Assembly (NCBI RefSeq): GCF_000980885.2
Contig: NZ_LBDA02000057.1
Span: 1-64,000, forward strand
Direction: 5' to 3'
DNA: 64,000 nucleotides
Origin: Streptomyces malaysiense
GTDB taxonomy: Bacteria > Actinomycetota > Actinomycetes > Streptomycetales > Streptomycetaceae
The notes below the pieces were generated by a model. It was not told the DNA's origin. It searched no databases and saw only the letters and a list, made by a program, of their open reading frames with translations. This document shows, piece after piece, positions 42,333 through 50,272 of the stretch. The number at the start of each line of letters is the position of its first letter. Positions within the stretch are counted from its first letter, which is position 1. The position numbers and the translations under genes were made by a program.

Positions 42333-43172
42333 TCAGCTGCCCAGCGCGTCGTCCAGCTTGGCGGCCAGATTCCGGGCCCTGTCCTGCATTTCCTTGCTGT
42401 CGGGCGCGGCGCCGGCGGCCATCGGCTGCTCCTCGTACTGGATGGTGACGACGACATTGGACGTGCGGAACACCACAGTCACCGTCCGCTGTGCGGCCGT
42501 CGAGCCGGACGAGCCGAGCTTGTCGTCCAGGTACGCCTCGTCACCGAGGTCGGAGAGGGTGCGCGGCTGGAGTTCGGGGGCCATGGCACCCGAGGGCGAG
42601 TCCGAGGCGGAGGGGGCGGAGGGGGCGGAGGGGGTGCCGCTCGCGGAGCCGCTGGGCGACGGGGAAGCCGAGGGGGAGGCGTCGGAACTGCCGCTCGGGG
42701 TGCTCGCCGACGGGCTGTCGCTCGCCGCGGGGAGACCGGCGGCCGACTCCTTCTGCTCGAACAGGTCCCGCGCCTGGTCGTCGTCGCTGACCGTGTTGTC
42801 GTACGACACCACGCGCTCCAGGTCGACCGAGAGGCGGTCGGTGGAGCCGGCGGAGGGGACCTTCCAGCGGCAGCCGACCTTGCGGTCGGTGTCGTAGGTC
42901 AGCTCGGCCTCGCCCTGGTACGCCTTGTCCCGCTGGTCGGGGTCGGCGATCTGCCGGATGCCCGGCAGCAGCGCGTCGAGGGTGCCGTGGCTCACCGCGC
43001 CGCAGGGCTCGGGCAGGGTGCGGTAGCGGCCGGGCTGGGCCGCGACGGTGGCGGTGCCGGCGTCGCCGGGGTTGGCGTCGTCCGCCGCGCCGCCGCCCGA
43101 GCCGCCGGAGCAGCCCGCGAGCAGCGCCGCGAGCAGGGCGGCGGTGCCGGTTACGTACGCCTTCCGCTGCAC
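42333..43172 (-). CDS. DUF3558 lipoprotein (paralogue)
   Basis: A 279-residue lipoprotein with signal peptide and lipobox LAGC at residues 18-21, a DUF3558 start block (LPEPCGAVSHGTLDALLPGI) and the Cys-containing DRKVGCRWK strand, interrupted by a Ser/Pro/Gly-rich insert near 150-195. Same layout as the downstream neighbour at 41353-42204, so a tandem duplication with divergence. It is divergent from rtcB across a T-rich 242-bp gap. Confidence 0.88.
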   Translation of the reverse strand: MQRKAYVTGTAALLAALLAGCSGGSGGGAADDANPGDAGTATVAAQPGRYRTLPEPCGAVSHGTLDALLPGIRQIADPDQRDKAYQGEAELTYDTDRKVGCRWKVPSAGSTDRLSVDLERVVSYDNTVSDDDQARDLFEQKESAAGLPAASDSPSASTPSGSSDASPSASPSPSGSASGTPSAPSAPSASDSPSGAMAPELQPRTLSDLGDEAYLDDKLGSSGSTAAQRTVTVVFRTSNVVVTIQYEEQPMAAGAAPDSKEMQDRARNLAAKLDDALGS

Positions 43173-43336
43173 GGGCGGGCTCCTTCCGACGGCTGCGCTC
43201 CGGTGGATGCGCGCGATGGTCGCCTCAGTGTCCCCGCCTGGTTATTCGCTTGCCGCGGCGGGGGCTGGCCTGGAGACAATGTGTATCGCACGCGCCGCCG
43301 TGGATGCCGGTCCGCGGTCCTCTTTCGACGCGCTTG

Positions 43337-43392
43337 GCGCTGCTTTTCCTTTTTGATGCTTTTAAGCCTTTTGTTGTCGTTTCTTGTTGTCG
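43337..43392 (+). promoter_or_regulatory. T-rich leader before rtcB
   Basis: A 56-bp stretch made largely of T tracts (e.g. GCTTTTCCTTTTTGATGC, CCTTTTGTTGTCG) directly before the rtcB ribosome binding site. It is exceptional in this GC-rich window and likely lies in the rtcB leader or promoter. No hairpin is evident in it. Confidence 0.5.
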
Positions 43393-43414
43393 AGTCCGGG
43401 GGGACGAGGAAGTC

Positions 43415-44608
43415 ATGTCGTACGTGGAGATGCCGGGCGCCCGGATACCGATCCGGATGTGGGCCGACCCGGCGACGGTCGAGGACGGCGCCCTGCGCCA
43501 GCTCCAGAACGTCGCGACGCTGCCGTGGATCAAGGGCCTGGCCGTGATGCCGGACGTGCACTACGGCAAGGGCGCCACGGTCGGCTCGGTGATCGCGATG
43601 CGCGGCGCCGTGTGCCCGGCCGCGGTCGGGGTGGACATCGGCTGCGGGATGTCCGCGGTGAAGACCTCGCTGACCGCGAACGATCTGCCGGGCGACCTGT
43701 CCCGGCTGCGCTCCAGGATCGAGCAGGCGATCCCGGTGGGCCGCGGCATGCATGACGACCCGGTCGAGCCGGGCGGCTTCCACGGGCTCGCCACCAGCGG
43801 CTGGGACGAGTTCTGGGGGCGCTTCGAGGGGGTGGCCGAGGCGGTCCACTTCCGCCAGGGGCGTGCCACCAAGCAGATGGGCACGCTCGGCAGCGGGAAC
43901 CACTTCGTGGAGGTCTGCACCGACACCACCGGCGCGGTCTGGCTGATGCTCCACTCCGGCTCCCGCAACATCGGCAAGGAACTGGCGGAGCACCACATCG
44001 GCGTGGCCCAGAAGCTCCCGCACAACCAGGGCCTGGTCGACCGCGACCTCGCGGTCTTCGTCGCGGACACCCCGCAGATGGCGGCGTACCGCAACGACCT
44101 GTTCTGGGCGCAGGAGTACGCCAAGTACAACCGCACCCTGATGATGGCGCTGCTGAAGGACGTGATCCGCAAGGAGTTCAAGAAGGCCAAGCCGCTCTTC
44201 GAGCCGGAGATCTCCTGCCACCACAACTACGTGGCGGAGGAGCGGTACGACGGGATGGACCTGCTGGTCACCCGCAAGGGCGCGATCCGGGCCGGCTCCG
44301 GCGACCTCGGCATCATCCCGGGCTCCATGGGCACGGGCTCGTACATCGTGAAGGGCCTGGGCAACGACAGCTCCTTCAACTCCGCCTCGCACGGCGCGGG
44401 CCGGCGCATGAGCCGAGGCGCGGCCAAGCGACGCTACACCGCCAAGGACCTGGAGGAGCAGACGCGGGGCGTGGAGTGCCGCAAGGACTCCGGTGTGGTG
44501 GACGAGATCCCGGGCGCCTACAAGTCCATCGACCAGGTCATCGACCAGCAGCGGGACCTGGTGGAGGTCGTGGCGAAGCTGAAGCAGGTCGTCTGCGTGA
44601 AGGGCTGA
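43415..44608 (+). CDS. rtcB: RNA-splicing ligase RtcB
   Basis: A 397-residue RtcB: joins RNA 2',3'-cyclic phosphate (or 3'-phosphate) and 5'-OH ends using GTP and Mn2+. Visible are GVDIGCGMSAVKTS near residue 74 (metal-binding Asp/Cys), GSGNHFVEV near 155, HSGSRNIGKELAEHHI near 178-193, GSMGTGSYIVKG near 305 and ASHGAGRRMSRGAAK near 325-339, whose His accepts GMP. Bacterial RtcB is used for RNA repair. ATG 43415 follows GACGAGGAAGTC. No archease or rtcA/rtcR is adjacent. The leader is unusually T-rich. Confidence 0.96.
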   Translation: MSYVEMPGARIPIRMWADPATVEDGALRQLQNVATLPWIKGLAVMPDVHYGKGATVGSVIAMRGAVCPAAVGVDIGCGMSAVKTSLTANDLPGDLSRLRSRIEQAIPVGRGMHDDPVEPGGFHGLATSGWDEFWGRFEGVAEAVHFRQGRATKQMGTLGSGNHFVEVCTDTTGAVWLMLHSGSRNIGKELAEHHIGVAQKLPHNQGLVDRDLAVFVADTPQMAAYRNDLFWAQEYAKYNRTLMMALLKDVIRKEFKKAKPLFEPEISCHHNYVAEERYDGMDLLVTRKGAIRAGSGDLGIIPGSMGTGSYIVKGLGNDSSFNSASHGAGRRMSRGAAKRRYTAKDLEEQTRGVECRKDSGVVDEIPGAYKSIDQVIDQQRDLVEVVAKLKQVVCVKG

Positions 44609-44621
44609 GGCCCGCGCGACC

Positions 44622-44659
44622 GCGAAGGGGGGGCCGGAACCATACCGGCCCCCCTTCGC
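44622..44659. terminator. Terminator after rtcB
   Basis: GCGAAGGGGGGGCCGG (44622-44637) pairs with CCGGCCCCCCTTCGC (44645-44659) with one bulged G; loop AACCATA. It separates rtcB from the convergent DUF6126 gene. Confidence 0.85.
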
Positions 44660-44704
44660 CGTCCTCAGGGTGCGGGCAGGCGGGCCTGCGCCACCACCGC
44701 GCGC

Positions 44705-44884
44705 CTACTTGCCGTGCCGCACCGCGTAGATCATGACGAACGCCACGAGGTGGATGCCGAAGAGGAAGTAGGCGAGGAAGTACCAGACCTTGCGCTCGTC
44801 CCTCGTCTCCCGGGCGAGGCGGCGCCTGTCGAACTCCTCGCCGGGGGTCGGCGCGGAGGGAGCGCCCGCGGTGTCCTCGGCCAT
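44705..44884 (-). CDS. Small membrane protein (DUF6126-like)
   Basis: A 59-residue protein with an acidic/basic soluble start (EEFDRRRLARETRDERK) and one transmembrane helix (VWYFLAYFLFGIHLVAFVMI) near the C-terminus, as in DUF6126 proteins. Its ATG shares one base with the TGA of the upstream SDR gene (TGATG), so it is translationally coupled to it. Function unknown. Confidence 0.85.
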   Translation of the reverse strand: MAEDTAGAPSAPTPGEEFDRRRLARETRDERKVWYFLAYFLFGIHLVAFVMIYAVRHGK

Positions 44885-45660
44885 CACAGTTCCCGGTGGA
44901 CCTTCACGTTGGACGCCTGGGCGCGCGGGCGGACGACCAGGAGGTCGATGTTGACGTGGCTGGGCCGGGTCACCGCCCACGTGATCGTCTCCGCCACGTC
45001 GTCCGCGGTCAGCGGCTCGGCCACGCCCGCGTAGACCTTCTCCGCCCTCTCCGCGTCGCCGCCGAAGCGGGTCAGCGCGAACTCCTCGGTCCTGACCATG
45101 CCGGGCGCGACCTCCACGACGCGCACCGGGCTGCCGACGATCTCCAGCCGGAGGGTCTCGGCGAGCACATGGGCGCCGTGCTTGGCGGCGACGTAGCCCG
45201 CGCCGCCCTCGTAGGTGGCGTGTCCGGCGGTGGAGGAGACCACGACCACGACGCCGTCGCCGCTCGCCTCCAGCTTGGGCAGCAGGGCCTGGGTGAGGTT
45301 CAGGGTGCCGATGACGTTCGTCTCGTACATCGTGCGCCAGTCGGCCGGGTCGCCGGTGGCCACCGGGTCGGCGCCGAGCGCGCCGCCCGCGTTGTTCACC
45401 AGGACGCCGATGGTCTTGAAGGCCGTCGCGAACTCGTCCACGGCCGCGCGGTCCGTCACGTCCAGCGGGTACGCCGTCGCCGCGTGACCGGCCGCGTTGA
45501 TCTCCTCCGCCAGGGCCTCGATGCGGTCCTTGCGGCGGGCGGTGAGCACCACGCGGTAGCCGGCGGCGGCGAGCTGCCGGGCCGTCGAAGCGCCGATGCC
45601 GCTGCTCGCACCCGTGACGACGGCGATGCGGGAGGCGGCGGACGGGGCGGACGTGGCCAT
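44884..45660 (-). CDS. SDR-family oxidoreductase
   Basis: A 258-residue classical SDR: TGASSGIGASTARQLA near residue 17, NNAGGA near 90, VSSTAG (catalytic Ser) near 145 and YVAAK near 158-162. It resembles serine/3-hydroxy acid dehydrogenases of the YdfG type. ATG 45660 has GAGGAG 6 nt upstream. It is coupled to the small membrane protein and preceded by the YnfA gene on the same strand. Confidence 0.93.
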   Translation of the reverse strand: MATSAPSAASRIAVVTGASSGIGASTARQLAAAGYRVVLTARRKDRIEALAEEINAAGHAATAYPLDVTDRAAVDEFATAFKTIGVLVNNAGGALGADPVATGDPADWRTMYETNVIGTLNLTQALLPKLEASGDGVVVVVSSTAGHATYEGGAGYVAAKHGAHVLAETLRLEIVGSPVRVVEVAPGMVRTEEFALTRFGGDAERAEKVYAGVAEPLTADDVAETITWAVTRPSHVNIDLLVVRPRAQASNVKVHREL

Positions 45661-45707
45661 GGGCGGCTCCTCGGGTGTGTCGGTGCTCCGTCCAATGTAA
45701 GCGAGGC

Positions 45708-46046
45708 TCAGCCGCCGTTCCTCGGGGCCCACACGATCAGCGCCATTCCGCCGAGGCAGACGAGCGCCCCGGTGATGTCCCAGCGGTCCGGCCGGTAACC
45801 GTCCGCGACCGCGCCCCACAGGATCGACCCGGCCACGAAGATCCCGCCGTACGCCGCGAGGACGCGCCCGAAGTGCGCGTCCGGCTGGAAGGTCGCGACG
45901 AACCCGTACGCCCCGAGGGCGATCACCCCACCGGCGGCCCACAGCCACCCCCGGTGCTCCCGCACCCCCTGCCAGACCAGCCAGGCCCCACCGATCTCGA
46001 GGATCGCGGCGAGGACGAAGAGGGTGGCGGAACGGAGGATCGTCAT
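45708..46046 (-). CDS. YnfA family (UPF0060) membrane protein
   Basis: A 112-residue protein with four transmembrane helices and the family's conserved blocks: LFVLAAILEIGGAWLVWQG, TFQPDAHFGRVLAAYGGIFV and DGYRPDRWDITGALVCLGG. YnfA proteins resemble small multidrug-resistance exporters; a transport role is inferred from fold. Complete at the family's usual length (about 108-112). Confidence 0.93.
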   Translation of the reverse strand: MTILRSATLFVLAAILEIGGAWLVWQGVREHRGWLWAAGGVIALGAYGFVATFQPDAHFGRVLAAYGGIFVAGSILWGAVADGYRPDRWDITGALVCLGGMALIVWAPRNGG

Positions 46047-46189
46047 GCCGGCAGCTTGGCACGGCGGGGCGTACCGGGGCCCCGCGGCCGGCGGCGGGAG
46101 GGACCCGGGGAGCGCGTGGTCCGGACAGGCGGCGGCGCCGGAACAGCGGCGCCGGAATATCCGGGCGCGGGGTACCGTTGGGCGATGTA

Positions 46190-46203
46190 GTTGAATGGTC
46201 AAC
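46190..46203. promoter_or_regulatory. GTTGA-N4-TCAAC inverted repeat before the luciferase-like gene
   Basis: A perfect 5+4+5 palindrome 21 bp before the ATG, with TTGAA repeated at 46191 and 46207. It lies in an AT-richer patch suited to a promoter and could be a MarR- or TetR-type operator. Confidence 0.4.
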
Positions 46204-46223
46204 CAATTGAAGGGTGAGCGGCC

Positions 46224-47333
46224 ATGCAGTTCGGGATCTTCACGGTCGGTGATGTGACGCCGGACCCCACCACGGGGCGCACGCCGACCGAGCGGGAGCG
46301 GATCAAGGCCATGGTCGCCATCGCGCTGAAGGCCGAGGAGGTCGGTCTTGACGTCTTCGCGACCGGTGAGCACCACAACCCGCCGTTCGTGCCGTCGTCC
46401 CCGACCACGATGCTCGGGTACATAGCCGCGCGGACCGAGAAGCTGATCCTCTCCACGTCCACCACGCTGATCACCACCAACGACCCGGTGAAGATCGCGG
46501 AGGACTTCGCGATGCTCCAGCACCTGGCCGACGGCCGCGTCGACCTGATGACGGGCCGCGGCAACACCGGCCCGGTCTACCCCTGGTTCGGCAAGGACAT
46601 CCGTCGGGGCATCGACCTCGCCATCGAGAACTACGCCCTGCTGCGCAGGCTGTGGCGCGAGGACGTCGTCGACTGGGAGGGCGAGTTCCGCACCCCGCTC
46701 CAGGGCTTCACCTCCACCCCGAGGCCGCTGGACGGCGTGGCGCCGTTCGTCTGGCACGGCTCCATCCGCTCCCCGGAGATCGCCGAGCAGGCCGCCTTCT
46801 ACGGCGACGGCTTCTTCCACAACAACATCTTCTGGCCTGCCGAGCACACCAGGCGGATGGTCGGCCTGTACCGGGCGCGCTACGCCCACCACGGGCACGG
46901 CACCCCCGAACAGGCGATCGTCGGCCTCGGCGGCCAGGCGTTCATGCGCCGGAACTCGCAGGACGCGGTGCGCGAGTTCCGGCCGTACTTCGACAACGCC
47001 CCGGTGTACGGCCACGGCCCCTCACTGGAGGACTTCACCGAGCAGACCCCGTTGACGGTGGGCTCCCCGCAGCAGGTCATCGAGCGGACCCTGGCGTTCC
47101 GCGAGACCGTCGGCGACTACCAGCGCCAGCTGTTCCTGATGGACCACGCCGGGCTGCCGCTGAAGACCGTCCTGGAACAGCTGGACCTGCTGGGCGAGGA
47201 GGTCGTGCCGGTGCTGCGCGAGGAGTTCGCGAAGGGGCGCCCGGCGGAGGTGCCGCAGGCGCCGACGCACGCGTCCTTGCTGGCCGGGAAGGAAGAGGGC
47301 GACAAGCGCGAGAAGCAGGAGAGTGCCGTATGA
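46224..47333 (+). CDS. Luciferase-like FMN-dependent monooxygenase (CE1758-type)
   Basis: A 369-residue LLM-class flavin oxidoreductase with TIM-barrel blocks: GLDVFATGEHHNPPF near residue 39, GRVDLMTGRGNTGPV near 110-124 and VWHGSIRSPEIAEQAA near 176. It needs reduced FMN from a partner; the next gene encodes such a reductase and overlaps it by 4 bp (ATGA), the arrangement of the CE1758/CE1759 'LLM duo'. The oxidised substrate is unknown. ATG 46224 follows AAGGGTGAG. Confidence 0.93.
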   Translation: MQFGIFTVGDVTPDPTTGRTPTERERIKAMVAIALKAEEVGLDVFATGEHHNPPFVPSSPTTMLGYIAARTEKLILSTSTTLITTNDPVKIAEDFAMLQHLADGRVDLMTGRGNTGPVYPWFGKDIRRGIDLAIENYALLRRLWREDVVDWEGEFRTPLQGFTSTPRPLDGVAPFVWHGSIRSPEIAEQAAFYGDGFFHNNIFWPAEHTRRMVGLYRARYAHHGHGTPEQAIVGLGGQAFMRRNSQDAVREFRPYFDNAPVYGHGPSLEDFTEQTPLTVGSPQQVIERTLAFRETVGDYQRQLFLMDHAGLPLKTVLEQLDLLGEEVVPVLREEFAKGRPAEVPQAPTHASLLAGKEEGDKREKQESAV

Positions 47334-47854
47334 AGCTCGTCGTCGTGTCCGCGGGACTGAGCGTCCCCTCGTCCACCCGGCTGCTGGCCGACCGGCTCGC
47401 GGCGGCGGTGGCGGACCGGACGCCCGTGGACACCGAGGTGATCGAGCTGCGCGGCCTCGCCGCCGCGCAGGACGCGGTGACCGGGGCCGACGGGCTGATC
47501 GTCGGCACGCCGGTGTTCAGCGCCTCGTACAGCGGGCTGTTCAAGTCCTTCTTCGACGTGCTCGACAGGGACGCGCTGGCCGGCAAGCCGGTGCTGATCG
47601 CCGCGACCGGGGGCACCGCGCGGCACTCCCTGGTCCTCGACCACGCCCTGCGCCCCCTCTTCTCCCACCTGCGGGCCGTCGTCGCGCCGACCGGTGTCTA
47701 CGCGGCCGCGGAGGACTGGGGCGCGCGGGGACTGCCGGAGCGGATCGAGCGGGCGGCGCGGGAGCTGGCCGCGCTGATGCCGGAGGCGGAGCGGGGGGTG
47801 GAGGCGCGCGCCGTCCCCTTCGCCGGGCGGCCGGCCGCGCTGCGAGCGACCTGA
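47330..47854 (+). CDS. NADPH-dependent FMN reductase (CE1759-type)
   Basis: A 174-residue flavodoxin-fold reductase: VSAGLSVPSSTRLLADRLAA (FMN phosphate loop) at the N-terminus, GTPVFSASYSGLFKSFFDVL near 64-83 and IAATGGTARHS near 92. It supplies FMNH2 to the coupled luciferase-like monooxygenase. A short hairpin (47864-47888) follows the stop. Confidence 0.92.
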   Translation: MKLVVVSAGLSVPSSTRLLADRLAAAVADRTPVDTEVIELRGLAAAQDAVTGADGLIVGTPVFSASYSGLFKSFFDVLDRDALAGKPVLIAATGGTARHSLVLDHALRPLFSHLRAVVAPTGVYAAAEDWGARGLPERIERAARELAALMPEAERGVEARAVPFAGRPAALRAT

Positions 47855-47863
47855 GGGGGGCGC

Positions 47864-47888
47864 GGAGCCGCGTTCCGCGCGCGGCTCC
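47864..47888 (+). terminator. Short terminator-like hairpin
   Basis: GGAGCCGCG (47864-47872) pairs with CGCGGCTCC (47880-47888), loop TTCCGCG, 9 bp after the FMN reductase stop. Confidence 0.5.
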
Positions 47889-48081
47889 CGGCGCGTGACC
47901 GGTCATGACGTGGCCGCACCCGACGCCGGACCGCGCCGAACGCTCCGCCCGCCCCGTTCGGTGAGAGGACGGTAGGTGACCCGCGCCGGTTGCCCGCCCG
48001 ACGGTGAGAGCGCGGTAAAAAGCGTGATCGTAGGCCCAACCAGCCCCGCCGAACCGCCGCGGGCCTTGGCAGACTGGTTCC

Positions 48082-48816
48082 GTGCCCCAGACTGTGCTGC
48101 TCGCCGAAGACGACCGTGCCATCCGCCACGCCCTCGAACGTGCCCTGACGCTGGAAGGGTACGAGGTGACGGCGGTGGCCGACGGCGTCGAGGCGCTCGC
48201 ACAGGCCCACAGGACGCCGCCGGACGTCCTCCTGCTCGACGTGATGATGCCGGGTATCGACGGCCTCCAGGTCTGCCGCGTGCTGCGCGCCGAGGGCGAC
48301 CGCACCCCGATCCTCATGCTCACCGCCCTGGTGGAGACCGCCGACCGCATCGCGGGCCTGGACGCCGGCGCGGACGACTACGTGGTCAAGCCCTTCGACG
48401 TCGAGGAGGTCTTCGCCCGGCTGCGCGCCCTGCTGCGCCGCACCACCCCGGTCCCCGCGGGGCCGGCCGGCGGCGACGGCGGCGGCGGTGGCCGGGGCGA
48501 GCCCCAGCTCTCCGACCGGCAGGTAGAGGCCGCCGGCATCCGCATGGACCTCCAGGCCCGCCGGGCCTGGCGCGGCAAGCGGGAGCTGGAGCTGACCCGC
48601 ACCGAGTTCGAGCTGCTGGAACTGCTGGTGCGCAACGCCGGAATCGTCCTCGACCACTCCACGATCTACGACCGCATCTGGGGCTACGACTTCGGCCCCG
48701 GCTCCAAGAACCTCGCCGTCTACGTCGGCTATCTGCGCCGCAAGCTGGACGAGCCCGGCGCCCCGCAGCTGATCCACACGGTGCGCGGCGTGGGTTACGT
48801 GCTGCGGGAGGACTGA
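48082..48816 (+). CDS. OmpR/MprA-type response regulator
   Basis: A 244-residue response regulator. The receiver (1-120) has acidic Asp10/Asp11, phospho-acceptor Asp53 in LLLDVMMPG, and KPF near residue 106; a Gly-rich linker follows; the winged-helix DNA-binding domain (about 145-244) contains LTRTEFELLELLVRNAG and YVGYLRRKL, ending RGVGYVLRED. GTG start with weak ribosome binding site. The kinase gene begins at the base after its stop, so the two form one operon resembling MprAB. Confidence 0.94.
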   Translation: MPQTVLLAEDDRAIRHALERALTLEGYEVTAVADGVEALAQAHRTPPDVLLLDVMMPGIDGLQVCRVLRAEGDRTPILMLTALVETADRIAGLDAGADDYVVKPFDVEEVFARLRALLRRTTPVPAGPAGGDGGGGGRGEPQLSDRQVEAAGIRMDLQARRAWRGKRELELTRTEFELLELLVRNAGIVLDHSTIYDRIWGYDFGPGSKNLAVYVGYLRRKLDEPGAPQLIHTVRGVGYVLRED

Positions 48817-50229
48817 GTGGGCCGCCTGCGTCGGATGCTCGCTCGGCGCCGGCCCAAGCTGGTCTCCCTGCGCACCACCTTCGCCATCTCCTTCGCCGCC
48901 GTGACCGCGGCCGTCGCCATCCTCGTCGGCATCGTGTCGTACGGCTCGGCGGCCCGGCTGGTCCGTGTCGACCAGCAGTCGGTGTTCAGCCAGGTCGTGC
49001 AGGACGTACGGGACGAGGTGCGGCAGCACAGGATGCTGCCGGAGGACTTCTCCTCCTCCCGGCCGGGCCACGACCTGGTCCGGCCCGCCCGTACCGATGT
49101 GCAGGTGCTCGGCGCGCAGGGCCAGATCGTCGACCACGGCGACCCGTCGCTGCCCGTCACCTCGCACGACAGGTCGATGGCGCTCACGCGGACGGCCGGC
49201 AAGGCGGTCGAGCACAAGGACGTCCAGGTCGGCGACGACCTCTACCGCATCGCCACCGTCTCGCTCGGTGACGGGCGGGGCGCGGTGCAGGTGGCGCAGG
49301 AGTTCAGCGACACCGAGGACCTGCTGCGCACCCTGCAGCAGCGGACGCTGATCCTGATGGCGGCCGTGGTGGTCGCCGCCGGGCTGTTCGGCTGGTGGCT
49401 GGCCCGCCGGATCACCCGGCGCCTGGTGGTGCTCACCAACGCAGCCGAGGACGTCGCCCGCACCCGGCGCCTCGGCATCGAGGTCCCGGTGGCCGGGCTC
49501 GACGAGGTGGGGCGGCTCGGGCGGGCCTTCGACCGGATGCTGGGGCGGCTCGCGCAGTCGGAGGAGGACCAGCGGCGCCTCGTCCAGGACGCGGGGCACG
49601 AACTGCGGACGCCGCTCACCTCGCTCCGTACGAACATCTCCCTCCTGCGCCGCATCGACGAGCTGCCCCCGGCGACCCGGGACGACCTCGTCGCCGACCT
49701 CACCCAGGAGGCGCGCGAACTGACCGACCTCGTGAACGAGCTGGTCGACCTCGCCGCCGGGCAGTCCGACACCGAGCCGCCGCAGCGGGTGGATCTCGCC
49801 GACATCGCGGAGGACGTGGTGGGGCTGGCGGCGCGGCGCACCGGCCGGCGGATCGTGCTGCGCGTGAGCGGCGACACGACGACCGACGGACGGCCGGGGA
49901 TGCTCCAGCGGGCCATGTCCAACCTGGTCGAGAACGCGGCCAAGTTCGACCGCGCGGGCCAGGCGCCGATCGAGGTCCACGTCATGGGCCCGGCCCGGCC
50001 CGGAACCGTCCGCGTCGAGGTCCTGGACCGGGGGCCCGGCATCGCCGAGGGCGACCTGATCCGCATCTTCGACCGCTTCTACCGGGCCGCCGACGCGCGC
50101 TCCCTGCCGGGGTCGGGGCTCGGGCTGTCCATCGTCCGGGAGGTGGCGATGGCGCACGGGGGAGCGCCGTTCGCGTATCGCCGGGAGGGCGGGGGCGCGG
50201 TGATCGGGTTCACCGTGGGCGGCGGTTAG
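48817..50229 (+). CDS. Sensor histidine kinase (MprB-like)
   Basis: A 470-residue kinase: transmembrane helix near 22-45, an extracytoplasmic sensor (about 46-165), second helix near 172-192, HAMP, dimerisation domain with QDAGHELRTPLTSLRTN (phospho-His about residue 261) and ATPase domain with NLVENAAKF, LDRGPGIAEGD and GSGLGLSIVREV. GTG start directly after the regulator's TGA. The signal is unknown; MprB relatives sense envelope stress. A bidirectional terminator follows. Confidence 0.94.
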   Translation: MGRLRRMLARRRPKLVSLRTTFAISFAAVTAAVAILVGIVSYGSAARLVRVDQQSVFSQVVQDVRDEVRQHRMLPEDFSSSRPGHDLVRPARTDVQVLGAQGQIVDHGDPSLPVTSHDRSMALTRTAGKAVEHKDVQVGDDLYRIATVSLGDGRGAVQVAQEFSDTEDLLRTLQQRTLILMAAVVVAAGLFGWWLARRITRRLVVLTNAAEDVARTRRLGIEVPVAGLDEVGRLGRAFDRMLGRLAQSEEDQRRLVQDAGHELRTPLTSLRTNISLLRRIDELPPATRDDLVADLTQEARELTDLVNELVDLAAGQSDTEPPQRVDLADIAEDVVGLAARRTGRRIVLRVSGDTTTDGRPGMLQRAMSNLVENAAKFDRAGQAPIEVHVMGPARPGTVRVEVLDRGPGIAEGDLIRIFDRFYRAADARSLPGSGLGLSIVREVAMAHGGAPFAYRREGGGAVIGFTVGGG

Positions 50230-50253
50230 GCCCGGCCGCACCCGGCCGGGCCT
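50228..50253. terminator. Bidirectional terminator
   Basis: A perfect 11-bp stem (AGGCCCGGCCG with CGGCCGGGCCT), loop CACC, overlapping the end of the kinase gene and facing the convergent lysyltransferase-like gene. Confidence 0.7.
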
Positions 50254-50272
50254 GCCCTCCCTCGCGTCCCCG

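Noticed and set aside
47698..50241. 847-residue minus-strand frame opposite the two-component genes
   Set aside because: Antisense shadow; the plus-strand receiver and kinase motifs are complete.
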